Below, piece after piece: positions 21,249 to 33,393 of a stretch of 64,000 nt of DNA (within the stretch, counting starts at the first letter, position 1; every line of letters begins with the position of its first letter). The position numbers were made by a program, and so were the translations under genes. This stretch comes from Sphaerulina vaccinii (lineage: Eukaryota > Ascomycota > Dothideomycetes > Mycosphaerellales > Mycosphaerellaceae), in contig JAKUDP010000023.1 in NCBI GenBank assembly GCA_022570795.1, forward strand, positions 124,001-188,000, given 5' to 3'. The notes beneath the pieces were generated by a model. It was not told the origin of the DNA. It did no database searches and saw nothing but the letters and a program-made list of their open reading frames with translations.

Positions 21249-23264
21249 TTGAACAGCGCCTCTACCTCTACTCCGACTCAGCGCATACGCATACCACAGA
21301 TAACAGAGGCACAGGCGCATATCGGAGGACAAGATAACAGCCGTTGTGATGCGTCAGCTGCAAAGTCCAGCTTACCTTTGGCGATGAGCAGCACCACCAC
21401 CAATGCCAGTCTCCGCGCCAGCTCCGCCCACTCCAATTCGACCTTGAGACCGCGAACTGCCCGACTGATCTCTGGCCTGGACGATGGCGACGATGCCATC
21501 TTCGATCATACCCATATCTCCACGTCGCCATATGGCAGCCGGCCTGTATCGCCCATACCACAAGCACATCCTCAGCGAAGAGGCGCGTATGATCGAAAGT
21601 ACGATAGCTCAAACCATGCCTCGAAAGCAGGACAAAGAAGGGCGGATACGAGCTCGCCAACACTGGCCGGACTATGGGGAAGCTCGTTGAGTGCTTTACA
21701 AGGCATTGCGCAGGACTTCTTGGGCAGTGATCTGGCAGAGCAAGAGGCTAGAGCTCAGCATCGAGTACGGCGCCCGCATGGGAGACTGCACACCTCACGG
21801 CCGAGTACAAGTGCTCCACCTACTGAATGGGGCCCATCTTCGACTTCCAATCCCAGATCAGGCGGGATCGGCGGAGGCACTACAGAGGAGCAGACTGCTG
21901 CTTTACGAGCTCAGAAACGGAAGGCCATGCTGACTGGGCAGGAGACCAGCTATGCGGACACTCTGGGCAAGTTTAAGAGACGGTTATCAGATGACAGAAC
22001 CGCTGCCTCAGCACCGCCTAGCGAAGGGGACGACAGGGATGCATTGGCATATATACATCATGTGCAGAAAAGCGATACCCTGGCAGGCATCACCATCAGA
22101 TACAACATCTCGGCGAATATGCTACGCAAGGCGAACAGGATGTGGCCGAACGACAGCGTACAGATGCGCAAGACCTTATTCTTGCCTGTAGATGCATGCG
22201 GAGTGAAGGGCAAGCCTGCGACTGCCGCAGAGTTGGACTTGTTGGGCTCTGAGAGTGAAGCTCTGTCAACACTACAAGCTGAAGAAGTGCCCACGCCTAC
22301 CGCAGCGAATCCGGCGCTTAACGGGTTCAACCATAACAGCTTTAACCATAACAGAGACCGTACGAATTCTGCCTCAACACATACAAGTACTTCTGCGGCA
22401 AGTACGAGTGCAAATGGCGAGACAGAGTGGCAGCATGACTCTTGGGTTCTATTACCAAACACCACAGCACCAGTGCAAATCGCCAGAATACCCCGAAGAA
22501 CGCTTGGATACTTTCCTCCAGCAAGACGGAAGAGCAACTCCTATTCAGATCTCGACACGCCGTCCTCGTCATTAGAACTATCGCGCTCGAATCCTACAGA
22601 TCTGCTTAACATGCCCCCCTCACCACGACACCAACTAGCACCACAAAGACCTCGCCGAAGACCGAGCAATGCCAACAATGGCTACTTTCCTTCCTATCTC
22701 ACCGGACCTGGCGGCGTGGGCACAATGGACAGGAATGTTCGTTGTCCAGGTCCTGCGCAGGATGGTCTGAACAAGATGTGGGCAAAGCATCTACCAGATG
22801 TCGCACCACCTCGCAACCAGAACGCTCTATATCAGCCCGATCTACCTTTATATACTGATGAGCCTACTCCACTTGGCTCTGGCGCTGTCACTCCAGCATA
22901 TCCTCACGGCGGCGGTGGTGGCTCTGGTGGACTCCATCTGCAGGACATAGGAGGATCAATCGAATCTTGGGTACGAAGATTGGCTACGAAATCTGCTAAC
23001 ACACCTGGAGGACGATCAATGGCTGCTCGAGCATCAGTCGGTACACCAGGAAAAGGCGCTGGTGGAATTGGTGACTTGATTGAGATGACTGATGAGTTCG
23101 AGATTGGAGGGGACGATGATGAAGAGTATAGAGGCCGACAAGGCAGTGCTGAACATGCGCTGAGCAGACACGGCACGACGGCTACCAGCTATTTTGATAG
23201 TGTGGCAGGTGGTGGTGCTGTTAGCAGGGAGCGGAGAGTGGGAAAGAGCGCGAAGGATGACTGA
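21249..23264 (+). CDS. intracellular LysM-domain protein
   Basis: Single exon, 671 aa from the first ATG; an alternative start is the Met of MSSTTTNASLR (residue 46). There is no signal peptide or membrane segment, so this is not a secreted LysM effector. The N-terminal 260 residues are Ser/Pro-rich and disordered, containing the short conserved block LAGLWGSSLSALQGIAQDFLG. The LysM lies at about residues 267-313 (HHVQKSDTLAGITIRYNIS...LRKANRMWPNDSVQMRKTLFLP). After it come WVLLPNT and GYFPPARRKS, then a C-terminal region with SIESWVRRLATKSANTPGG. Similar cytosolic LysM proteins are conserved in filamentous ascomycetes and resemble animal LYSMD proteins; their ligand is unknown. Confidence 0.88.
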   Translation: MNSASTSTPTQRIRIPQITEAQAHIGGQDNSRCDASAAKSSLPLAMSSTTTNASLRASSAHSNSTLRPRTARLISGLDDGDDAIFDHTHISTSPYGSRPVSPIPQAHPQRRGAYDRKYDSSNHASKAGQRRADTSSPTLAGLWGSSLSALQGIAQDFLGSDLAEQEARAQHRVRRPHGRLHTSRPSTSAPPTEWGPSSTSNPRSGGIGGGTTEEQTAALRAQKRKAMLTGQETSYADTLGKFKRRLSDDRTAASAPPSEGDDRDALAYIHHVQKSDTLAGITIRYNISANMLRKANRMWPNDSVQMRKTLFLPVDACGVKGKPATAAELDLLGSESEALSTLQAEEVPTPTAANPALNGFNHNSFNHNRDRTNSASTHTSTSAASTSANGETEWQHDSWVLLPNTTAPVQIARIPRRTLGYFPPARRKSNSYSDLDTPSSSLELSRSNPTDLLNMPPSPRHQLAPQRPRRRPSNANNGYFPSYLTGPGGVGTMDRNVRCPGPAQDGLNKMWAKHLPDVAPPRNQNALYQPDLPLYTDEPTPLGSGAVTPAYPHGGGGGSGGLHLQDIGGSIESWVRRLATKSANTPGGRSMAARASVGTPGKGAGGIGDLIEMTDEFEIGGDDDEEYRGRQGSAEHALSRHGTTATSYFDSVAGGGAVSRERRVGKSAKDD

Positions 23265-25184
23265 ACTTATACCCTGACATTCTGATAGACTTTTCTATTA
23301 TGTTGGTCAATAGAACCATGGCCTATCATGAGAAGCAGTTCTCTATTGCCGGCTCTCCAGGTGTTGCAAATGTGAGAGAAGTGCTATGCTAGCTAGCGAA
23401 ATACATGGTCTTGACTTCGGAGTCCGGGATGGACCATAGCTTCATGATCACTTATCCAGCGTACTTGTATGCCATCTGTCACGTATAAGATGCACCACAC
23501 TTCCGTGAAGTTCTCGTTGGCGTCTGGAAATGTTTAACAAATTATTCATCGACAGTGTATAACTTTATGCAAGCTTACACCAACATACTGCCGTGTCTAG
23601 TACCCTGGTTTCTCGTATGTCCACACGGAGACGGGAGACCTTTCATAAGTCAAGGCGGCCGCACGTCTACATGCTTTAAGAAGATGTCTCCCGCTGACAG
23701 AATGAAGATCCATATTCACTCAACATCGACCTCATACGGCCGCGACGAATCGATACAGACAGAAACCGGACAGCTCTGCAGGCAATACAACAGCGCACAT
23801 CTCCTCTTCCGTCCGTATGTCTCTATCACTCGCCGGAGAGTGACGATGGCTTCTGCCGCTGACAGATGCAGAGGAAGTCAAACTTATCAGTTCACTCATC
23901 GAAGAACCTACTGCTGGACGAACTGACAGCTCCGAAAGCGAGCATCCTGATGTTGTCATTGACAGCTAGACCAGGATCTTCCCACCAAGAACAATGCGCT
24001 CCTCTCCGCTGCCGCCAGGTACCGCGTTGACAGGTCCATACGATCGTAAGCAAGAGTCTCACAGCCACGAAAAGTCTTGGATCGAAGAGACCTGAACCCG
24101 AAAGCCCGAAAGGCGCCATTTCTCATCGACATTGTCAGATTGTGGAGCCCAGATGAGCGAAACAGCACATTCTATGTCAGCATATACGACGATTGCGAAT
24201 CTTACGGACAGTAAAGGATGAGCAGGAACCATTCTCCATGCTGATTATTGCAGGACGTGGAGATGGAATAGAGGTCGTTGACAGAGTTCGCATGTCGGCA
24301 GTCAGCCCTACAAACGAGAAGGTCGGATCTTATAAGGCCCTGCTCCCGTGGACTTGGCAGCAGCGCTAGCGTGGTGAAGGATTCCAGGATCAATCGCCTT
24401 CACTTTCTCTCGGAAAGGAAGCATCTCTCATCCGGCTTCCAGACGACATCTCTATTGGACGAACACACACCACAACTGCTTGTTTCAGATACGACATGAT
24501 GAAGCACGACGAACGATTTGCCAGCCTTGACTCACAGTTCTCGGCTCTGCACATGGGTTGAAAGCTTGAGCCTGTACGATGACCACTAAACGAGTCCATA
24601 GAGAAGAGGTCGGCCGTAGGACTTTCGAAAAGCCGACTGCCATTCTACCCGAAGCAGTGGGCGGCGTCAGGATTGAGCCGAGTGCATCATCCACGCTGGA
24701 GATCATTATTGTGAAGATTGGTAGAGAATGGGCTTTGTCGATAAGCAGGAACAAACAGACAGTATGGCCTTGGAATGCTGTTATGTAGAAACAAAGCCTA
24801 AAGCTTGAAGTAGCAGATTATGGCGAATGCCACTGGCCTGACCTGGAACCAAACAAAGAGGAGAGCTCAACTCAATCTGGTCGTACACCATGTCATCATC
24901 AATCCGGACCTAAGCAAACCACACGGCGCTGGAACATGGGAACCGGATCGTGGTAACATCTTCTTTCCAGGAAGCTCGGGCCAATATCACGATTAGGCAG
25001 TCCGTCTTGGTACAACACATGGCATACTCCCGAAGTCGTGGCTCGTTCTTCTGCATATACAAAACTACTTGCCCTTCCCCATTCCAGTTTGGCCAATCTC
25101 CTTTGACTTCATCTCTCGACCTAACTTGAACTTGACGTCTGGTTGTTTTCTGAGCATATCGTTGTTGTATCAGAACTCTAAACC
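23265..25184. other. intergenic region upstream of ABC transporter
   Basis: About 1.9 kb between the LysM gene end and the ABC transporter start. Short open frames (for example 23555-23926 plus, 24579-24788 plus) have no family resemblance or splice pattern I trust. A long upstream region is common for inducible drug-efflux genes. Confidence 0.5.
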
Positions 25185-28100
25185 ATGATGCCATCGCTTC
25201 AAAGGTCGGGGTCTTGGACCGCACCAGGACCTGGAAGTGGAGTTGGCGATGAGATCTACAGGACTGTGAGCAATGCCATCTCTCGCACATTCAGCGGCAA
25301 GAAGGAGTCCGACTATGCAGACAGCGATGGGGACGAGTACCAGAGTACCAGCAAGGCCAATGACTGGAAGCTTATGGAAGAAGTGAAGGCCATTGCTCAA
25401 CAAACAACAGCTGATGGCGGCAAAGAACGAAGACTTGGCGTTACCTGGAAAGACCTTACTGTCAAAGGCATCGGATCCGATGCTGCATTCAACGAGAACG
25501 TGCTCTCGCAATTCAACATTCCCAAGCTCATCTCAGAAGGACGTCAGAAAACTCCCATGAGGACGATCATTGATGACAGCCATGGATGTGTCAAGCCAGG
25601 AGAGATGCTTCTCGTCCTCGGGCGGCCAGGAGCCGGCTGCACGACACTGCTCAAGATGCTCGCCAACAAGCGAGCAGGCTATGCAGAGGTTAACGGCGAT
25701 ATCATGTTCGGGTCGATGAACGCGAAAGAGGCACAACAATATCGAGGTCAGATCGTCATTAACACAGAGGAGGAGCTCTTCTTCCCTACGCTCACGGTCG
25801 GCCAAACCATGGACTTTGCTACTCGTATGAAGATTCCCACCAAAGTACCATCGAATTTCAAGAGCCACAAGGAGTACCAGAACCTCAACCGAGACTTCTT
25901 ATTGCGGTCGATGGGCATCGAGCATACACATGATACCAAGATTGGAAATGAATATGTACGTGGTGTGTCTGGTGGCGAGAGGAAGAGAGTATCCATCATC
26001 GAAACAATGGCGACACGAGGTTCAGTCTTCTGCTGGGACAACAGCACACGAGGACTGGACGCTTCTACAGCTCTGGAGTACACTCGCTGTATCAGGGCCA
26101 TGACAGATGTCCTTGGTCTCAGCTCGATCGTTACCCTGTATCAAGCCGGCAATGGTATCTATGAGCTTTTCGACAAGGTTCTGGTCCTCGACGAGGGCAA
26201 GGAGATCTTCTACGGACCGCTTCCACAAGCCAAGCCCTTCATGGAGGAGCTCGGGTTCCAGTATACCGACGGCGCCAACATCGCCGACTACCTCACTGGT
26301 GTCACCGTTCCAACAGAACGCAAAATCAGGCCTGGATTCGAAGATCGCTACCCTCGGACTGCTGATGAGATCCGTGCCGAATACGACAGGACCTCGATCA
26401 AGTTCCTCATGGAAAAAGAGTATGATTATCCTACGACCCAAGACGCCATACAAAGCACAGCAGACTTCAAAGAAGCAGTGCAATACGAGAAGGCTCCAAG
26501 TCTGGGCAAGAAGTCACCACTAACTGTGAACCTCCTTGTTCAGACCGCTTCTGCTGTCGTTCGCCAGTACCAGCTCATTTGGGGTGACAAAGCCACTTTC
26601 TACATCAAGCAAGGCTCCTCGATCCTGCAAGCTCTGATCGCTGGATCCCTCTTCTACGACGCACCTAACACGAGTGGTGGCCTCTTCACCAAAGGCGGTG
26701 CACTCTTCTTCGCTCTACTGTACAACACCCTGCTTGCTATGGCCGAAGTGACAGACTCCTTCGCCGCTCGACCCGTCCTCGCCAAGCATCGCGGGTTCGC
26801 TTTCTACCACCCTGCTGCCTTCTGCCTCGCACAAATCGCTGCCGACATCCCGATACTCATCCTCCAAGTCACCTTCTTCGCAGTGCCGCTATACTTCATG
26901 GTCGGTCTGAAAGACACTGCAGAAGCCTTCTTCAGCTTCTGGGCCATCTCCTTTGCGTCAGCTATGTGCATGACCGCATTCTTCAGATGGTGTGGTGCTG
27001 CCTTTCCAACATTCGACGATGCTTCCAAGGTTTCTGGGTTCGCTGTCAGTGCCATTTTCATGTACATCGGCTACATGATCCCGAAGCCTGATATGCACCC
27101 ATGGTTTGTCTGGATTTACTGGATCAATCCTCTTGCTTATGGCTTCGAGGCTTTGCTCGGTATCGAGTTCAAGGATGCTATCATTCCCTGCGTTGTACCG
27201 AACCTGGTTCCTGCAGGTCCAGGCTATTCTGACACGAGTTTCGCGGCTTGCACTGGAGTACGCGGCTCCCAGGTCGGGGCTGCGTTCGTCACTGGTGAAC
27301 AGTACCTCGAAGGCCTGTCGTATTCCAGCTCTCGAGTCTGGCGCAACTTTGGCATCATCTGGGCATGGTGGGTGCTGTTCGTGGTCCTGACAATCTACTG
27401 CACTTCCAATTGGTCCATGATCTCTGGTAACTCTGGATACCTGGTCATTCCACGTGAGAAGCAAAAGAAGACTATGCACCTTACCAACGACGAGGAGAAC
27501 ATGTCCGAGAAGTCTCGTGGCAGCGATATGGAGAAGAGCTCTGGCGAAGGCGACGTCGACAACCAACTCATTCGCAACACTTCGGTGTTCACCTGGAAGA
27601 ACCTCACCTATACCGTGCAAACAACTTCTGGTCCTCGCGTCCTGCTCGACAACGTTCAGGGTTGGGTGAAGCCGGGTATGCTTGGAGCTCTTATGGGAAG
27701 CTCAGGAGCTGGCAAGACTACGCTCTTGGATGTCCTCGCGCAGCGCAAGACCGACGGTACGATCAAGGGCAGCATTCTGGTCGACGGGCGCGAATTGCCA
27801 ATCTCTTTCCAGCGTTCCGCCGGTTACTGCGAGCAGCTCGACATTCACGAGCCTCTTGCTACTGTCCGTGAGGCACTCGAGTTCTCTGCTATCCTTCGCC
27901 AAAGTCGAGATACTCCACGAGCTGAGAAGCTCCGATATGTCGACACCATCATTGATCTGTTGGAGATGCACGACATCGAGAACACTCTCATCGGAACCAC
28001 CCAAGCCGGTCTCTCCGTCGAGCAACGTAAACGTCTGACTATCGGCGTCGAATTGGTCAGCAAGCCTAGCATCCTTATCTTCCTTGACGAGCCTACCTCT

Positions 28101-29542
28101 GGTCTCGATGGACAGGCAGCGTTCAACATTGTTCGTTTCCTGAGAAAGCTTGCCGATGTTGGTCAAGCCGTCTTAGTGACCATTCACCAGCCATCTGCTG
28201 CTCTCTTTGCACAATTCGATACGCTCCTACTACTAGCCAAGGGTGGTAAGACGGTATACTTCGGTGACATCGGAGACAATGGTACCACAATCAAGGAGTA
28301 CTTTGGGCGTCACGATGCTCCATGCCCTTCGAACGCCAACCCTGCCGAACACATGATCGATGTCGTGAGCGGTACCCTCAGCAAAACCAAGGACTGGAAC
28401 GAGGTCTGGCTTAGCAGTCCTGAGTACTCAGCGATGTGCACCGAGCTCGACCACATTATATCAGATGCTGCCTCCAAGCCACCAGGAACACTCGATGATG
28501 GTCACGAGTTCGCCACGCCCATCTGGGACCAGATGAAGATTGTCACTCAGCGCATGAATACCGCACTTTACCGCAACACGGACTACATCAACAACAAGAT
28601 GGCGCTTCACATTGGCAGTGCTCTGTTCAATGGCTTCACCTTCTGGATGATCGGCAGTGGCGTTGCTGACCTACAACTTGCTCTCTTCACCATCTTCAAC
28701 TTCATCTTCGTGGCACCTGGTGTCATGGCCCAGCTTCAACCGCTTTTCTTGGAGCGTCGAGATCTGTACGAGGCTCGTGAGAAGAAGAGCAAGATGTATC
28801 ACTGGTCTGCATTCGTCACTGGCTTGATCCTCAGCGAGATCCCTTACCTGTGCATCTGCGCTGTGCTTTACTTCGTGTGTTGGTATTACACTGTCGGGTT
28901 CCCGAACGACAGCACCAAGGCAGGAGCAGTGTTCTTCGTCATGCTCTTCTACGAGTTCGTCTATACTGGTAAGTGAACTCCTCTTCACAACAACCGAAGT
29001 ATAGATTGTCGCTAACATCATCACCAGGTATCGGTCAGTTCGTCGCAGCATATGCACCCAACGCCGTCTTCGCAGCCCTCGCCAATCCTCTGATCCTCGG
29101 AGTACTCGTCTCCTTCTGTGGTGTCCTGGTCCCCTACTCCCAAATCACAGCTTTCTGGCGTTACTGGATCTACTGGCTCAATCCTTTCAACTACCTCATG
29201 GGCTCCATGCTCGTCTTCACGCTCTTTGACGAAGAAGTCAAATGCAAGAGATCTGAGCTCGCCATCTTCGACACACCCAACGGAGAGACCTGTTCAAGCT
29301 ATCTTGGAGACTATCTACAAGGTCTTGGAAGCCGTACCAACCTGCTGAATCCTGATGCTACGAGTGGGTGTGAGGTCTGTCAATATACCAGAGGCTCTGA
29401 CTATCTCGTCACTCTCAATCTTGCTGATTACTATTATGGCTGGAGAGATGCAGCTATTGTGGTCATCTTCGCTATTTCTTCTTACGCTCTTGTGTATGGG
29501 CTGATGAAGTTGAGGACGAAGCAGTCGAAGAAGGCAGAATAA
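25185..29542 (+). CDS. full-size ABC-G (PDR/CDR-type) transporter
   Basis: Two exons (25185-28968 and 29028-29542) with a 59-nt intron near the 3' end; 1432 aa. Architecture is NBD1-TMD1-NBD2-TMD2, reverse orientation as in PDR exporters. NBD1 has the fungal-type degenerate Walker A GRPGAGCTTLLKML (residue ~146), signature VSGGERKRVSI and altered Walker B FCWDNSTRGLDAS. NBD2 has the normal Walker A GSSGAGKTTLLDVL (~839), a diverged signature LSVEQRKRLTIG and Walker B ILIFLDEPTSGLDG. TMD1 and TMD2 each show about six hydrophobic segments, with a Cys-containing extracellular loop before the last helices. These plasma-membrane pumps export azoles, plant compounds or self-made metabolites. The asymmetric ATP sites are normal for the family, so the gene looks functional. 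Confidence 0.97.
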
Positions 29543-29751
29543 GAAATAAAATGATTATGGACTCGCCTGAGATAGGCTGGAGTCTGTCTAATGAATAGCA
29601 TGCATTATAGCGTGGCGTTGGGATAGATGGGAACATGTTCATTGATCATGACATACTACTACTACATATTGTATATCAGCCAGTCACTCTTTAGATCGAC
29701 AGACTAGAAGTCGCTAGAGACAATGGAGAGGACGTCCAGACCAACATGCTC

Positions 29752-29793
29752 TCGTGTCACTCGTGTCACTCGTGTCACTCGTGTCACTCGTGT
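29752..29793. repeat. 9-bp tandem repeat (TCGTGTCAC)
   Basis: Four perfect copies of TCGTGTCAC plus a partial fifth (TCGTGT), in non-coding DNA about 210 nt downstream of the ABC transporter stop. The unit is a multiple of three and reads VTR repeats on the minus strand, but no gene surrounds it. Confidence 0.9.
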
Positions 29794-31016
29794 AGGAAAT
29801 GCTTGGTAGTGGACGTGCTTACGATTTGATCCATGCAGCAAGCTTTGCCGTACATGGTATTCGTGTCGTGATCCTTCGGATTTGATATGGTACGATGAGC
29901 CGGCTCGCTTCTGGCTTCCTGTCACTGACTACTCTCCGCAACCCGGTATTTGAGAAGGAAGTGAGGCAGCGGAAGCCCACAATCAAGACATATGGGCTGA
30001 GCATGAGTCCAGCTTAGGGTTGCCCGAAACCTCTGGGACCACGATGAGGTAGGATACTGACTATTCTGAGTAGACAATTCGATAGAAGAGAACGACGCAG
30101 TAATGCTTGTATGTTTGCAACGACATTCTATGGAGGGTCTGGCTTTCGATGGAAGAAAGTCCGAATTCACGATATCTTGGAAACATCGGTATTTTGGAAG
30201 CGGTATCGCCACTTGCTTCAACACCCCCCAACTTTTCCATCCCCATGCACCTCGAACCTCCACTGGACCCGACTATACGAACAGCAGTCTTCTCAACTCT
30301 TTCTGAACGATTGCTGTCCATTCCGGTGCAACACATTGTCAATAGCAGCAACGACACGTCATCTGTGCCCATTGATCACGAAGAAGCTCCGAAGCAGCTG
30401 TTGAGGTTTTCGAACTGTGGGAGCGTTGGAACTTAGGTTAGTGAGCCAGCAGTAAACGTCGATCGCTATCAATGAAGTTTACCCAAAAAGCAGATCTGAC
30501 AATCTTCACCTGATATGGCTGCTCCAAATCCACGGCGAGGGTCCGGACCGTCCGCATGAGAGAGCTTAGATCAACTATAGACCTCATTTCTGCGAATTTG
30601 GTGCTGGCAAGATGTTAAGGTGCGTCTCACCACTCCGTCACGACGCAGAATCTTTTAGTCTGTTAGAACTCTATGTAAGCAAGTGACACAACAGGGCATG
30701 ATTAGCAGACACACACTAGCCATTTCGGGAACTTATGTAGGAGGATCCATCGTCATATCCATGTGTAATCGCCAGAAGAGGAATACACGGAGCCTGCGCT
30801 AGTAGCTTGTCTCTAGGAGTCCAGCAGCAACATCTGCTACCATTGGAAAGTACCACTGCACTGTAACGACGCTGCATGCGAGTGTAAATCACTGCCCTTC
30901 TGTGCTGGTGTGTGTACTTCACCGTCTCCTCTAATGCAGTTGAGAAGTGAAGATCATTATTCTTGAGGTCCGCTGTACGATGGAACCGAACTGTAGTATG
31001 TTAGCATATCGAGCAA

Positions 31017-31024
31017 TATATAAG
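31017..31024 (+). promoter_or_regulatory. TATA box of the HsbA-like gene
   Basis: TATATAAG about 110 nt upstream of the HsbA-like start codon, with a pyrimidine/CA-rich leader between. It fits the strong, regulated promoter expected for a secreted surface protein. Confidence 0.55.
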
Positions 31025-31133
31025 TCAACCCTCATCACTGTTGTTGGAGCATCATAAACTCGACAGCCATCGACTTCACGACACCTACTCGGACCATCAA
31101 TCCATCAATTGCTCTCCCTCAGACACCATCAAA

Positions 31134-31787
31134 ATGCGTTTCTCAATCGCATCCACTGCTCTGCTGGCAGCAGGCAACTACGTAGCTGCAGCGCCAGCAC
31201 CAGCACTCGAGGCTCGAGCCTTGACTGCTCAGCAGATGGTCGACAACATCAACCAGATCACGCAACTGTCCATGAACCTGCAACCAGTCATCTCAAACAT
31301 CCAGACAGGTAACACTGTCATTGCCCGACGTCAAAGCAACCCCTTCCAACCAGCCATCGATGGCTTCCGCAACATCATTCAAGTGGCGACCACCGACATC
31401 AACAACATGGACGGCACTCAGCCATATCCTGACGCAGACGCTCAGAAAGTCTGCACTGCATTCCACAACGTAAGGTCCGATGCTTCGACTTGCCTCTACA
31501 TGAGCTGACTCTTCTTGTTTCTGCAGTTCGTGGTCGTCCACCAAGAACTGCTAAAGATCATAATTGGGAAGTCAGGTCTCCTCGAGGGTATCTTCCTTGG
31601 CCCAGTGGCAGCGGTCCTTCGCTCACTTGAGAGCGCAGTGGACACTCTGGCATTTGGCGTTATCGACTCTGTTCCTGTTTGCGAGGCGACAGCAACACAG
31701 GACAAGTCAAATCTTGATGACACATTGGGCAAGGCCGTTTGCGCTTACACACCTGGTGGTTCTTTGGGAGTCGATCTTTTCTGCTAG
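31134..31787 (+). CDS. HsbA-like secreted hydrophobic-surface-binding protein
   Basis: Two exons (31134-31469 and 31527-31787) with a 57-nt intron (GTAAGG/CTGCAG); 198 aa. The start MRFSIASTALLAAGNYVAAA is a signal peptide, followed by an Ala/Pro spacer. The mature part is helical: ALTAQQMVDNINQITQLSMN, then VVVHQELLKIIIGKSGLLEG and VAAVLRSLESAVDTLAFGVI. It carries four cysteines (VCTAF, PVCEA, AVCAY, DLFC). This matches the HsbA / cell-wall galactomannoprotein family that coats hydrophobic surfaces and can recruit cutinase-type enzymes. Surface binding here is family knowledge, not shown. Confidence 0.87.
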
Positions 31788-33172
31788 AGTTGTGTCATCT
31801 TAGAACGAAGTTTGAGATCAATAAGGTGGACTGTGAGCGAGTTCGCTAGATGCAAGTAGCACTGTCATAGCCACGTGAATGCATTGTATTGAGGTGCAAG
31901 TGTTGTCGAAGCGTGGTCTTTCTTCAGCGGTTGATCCTCTTGTCGATACGGAAGCGCCCACTTCTCCTCTATGGCCAATCCCGTATAGAGGGTGATGAGG
32001 TCTGGTCATCCTTACTTCCGTGTCGGAGATTGACAGTGCCTGGTCGCTGGGGCGTTATTTGGTCTGCGCGTGTCTTGACAAGTTTGTTCTTGTTGAAAAG
32101 ATCGATGCACTCGAACCCGCCATTCGTTTGAGCATACTTGAAGTCGAGACACGTGTCTCAAGTGTGGACTGTAATGGGTCGCGAGCAGCGCAGTGTCGTG
32201 GTCATGGCAATAGTATACTGTTCGTCTGAGCCCAGAATTATGACTATACGAAGTGGCCAAGCTTATCTCGATAGTAGTTTCAGCCGTGATGGGGCTTCTT
32301 TGATGCGAACGTGTTGTGGGGAGAAGAGAGGTCTTCGCTCTACATTCTCATGATCATAGTTCCGTGGTATCGTTGAGTCACTGTAGGCATGACGTTCAGT
32401 AGCCACCAATCTCGGTAGCTTCCTCGTGGAGGAAAGCCCATATGAACCAATATGAAAAGTCTTCGCCATAGACATACTTTACCTGATACAATATCAGCAG
32501 TTCATAGTCACTGGTGACAGTCCATCGCGACGCACCTACGACAGGGCGATGTTCGCAGTAAGCCTCTGCAGCTCGTGATACTTCGGACTTGACATAACTA
32601 CCTAGTGCAAGAAGCCGAGCTCGCCTTCAGCTTCCTTCCGCTCACTCACTTCTCAACCGGTGAGCGTGATGAGAAGGTAAGTCCTGAGGCAGCGGATGCG
32701 AAAACTACCCGCTCAACGTTGTCTGTCGCGCATATGCATCGCTACCACGAGTCATTCAGAATTGAAGTTCTTCTGCGGTGGTACTTCATCAGGAAAGTGA
32801 GGCTGATGATCCGGCTGAAGCAGAACGTGGCCGCATTGTCGTACCCATCCGAGTCGAGTCGCCGTCGTTGCACAGGCTGTGTTTGACGCAGATCGTCAAA
32901 GAAGTTCAATATGCAGGTTTCCGGACGAGAAAGATGGGGTTCACCTGCGGTTATGTATCCCGCGCATTCACGCTTGATGTGCTTTAGGCATATACAAATG
33001 CAGCTGAGAGCATGCGCCCGGTCGTGGTGGTGCAAGAAACCCTTCCTGCAGTGCAACGAGGGACTTTTCGGATGCAGATGTGCTGAAACTGACAGATCGG
33101 TGTGCTCTCTTCTGTCTCTTGCTGCTGCTCTCGCATGGAGAATGGAGATGAAGCTGCTCGTCCGGTACGGTA
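31788..33172. other. intergenic region left of the MITE
   Basis: About 1.4 kb with no supported gene. Short plus-strand frames look faintly coding: 32605-32660 (EAELAFSFLPLTHFSTGERDEK before a GTAAGT) and 32778-32987 (RIVVPIRVESPSLHRLCL). They may be exons of an unrecognised gene or remnants; I could not join them into a model. Confidence 0.4.
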
Positions 33173-33393
33173 CAGTGGTGCTAGCCGAAGTGGACCAGGT
33201 CTGTGCGTCCCGCACTACTTTGTAAATGTATACCTCCACGAAGCCAGTGAAAACCTATAGTTTTATACCCTACGAAGCCTAGGAACGCTCTTATAAAGAC
33301 CGACAGCTCCGGAGTCCTAGGATTGCAGGAGGCAGGAGCAGTATAGCGATGAATAGTGTGCACGGACCCGGTCCACTTCGGCTAGCACCACTG
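33173..33393. mobile_element. MITE (Tc1/mariner-type, 221 bp)
   Basis: Terminal inverted repeats of 34 bp begin CAGTGGTGCTAGCCGAAGTG at both ends (33173-33206 and the complement of 33360-33393). They differ at two positions only, both transitions. The element is flanked on each side by TA (33171-33172 and 33394-33395), the target duplication of Tc1/mariner/pogo elements. The 221-bp interior has no transposase frame, so it is non-autonomous and must have been moved by an element elsewhere in the genome. Near-identical ends suggest recent activity. The two C-to-T-type differences could be RIP or ordinary mutation. No second copy was seen in this window. Confidence 0.88.

Larger units (their letters stand above)
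29543..31133. other. intergenic region
   Basis: About 1.6 kb between the ABC transporter end and the HsbA-like gene. It contains a 9-bp minisatellite (29752-29793) and a TATA box near its right end. Overlapping frames at 29922-30436 on both strands are not protein-like. Confidence 0.55.

Noticed and set aside
26958..27620. 220-codon minus-strand frame
   Set aside because: Antisense shadow of the ABC transporter exon.
28969..29027. apparent stop that would truncate the ABC transporter
   Set aside because: A canonical 59-nt GTAAGT/CCAG intron removes it and restores the C-terminal membrane region in frame.
17188..31787. possible secondary-metabolite cluster (SDH1, cupin, ABC transporter, secreted proteins)
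   Set aside because: No polyketide synthase, NRPS, terpene synthase or prenyltransferase is present; SDH1 and the LysM gene are ordinary chromosomal genes.
32106..32126. GGGTTCGAG on the minus strand resembling a tRNA T-loop
   Set aside because: Stem bases do not pair and no other tRNA part is present.
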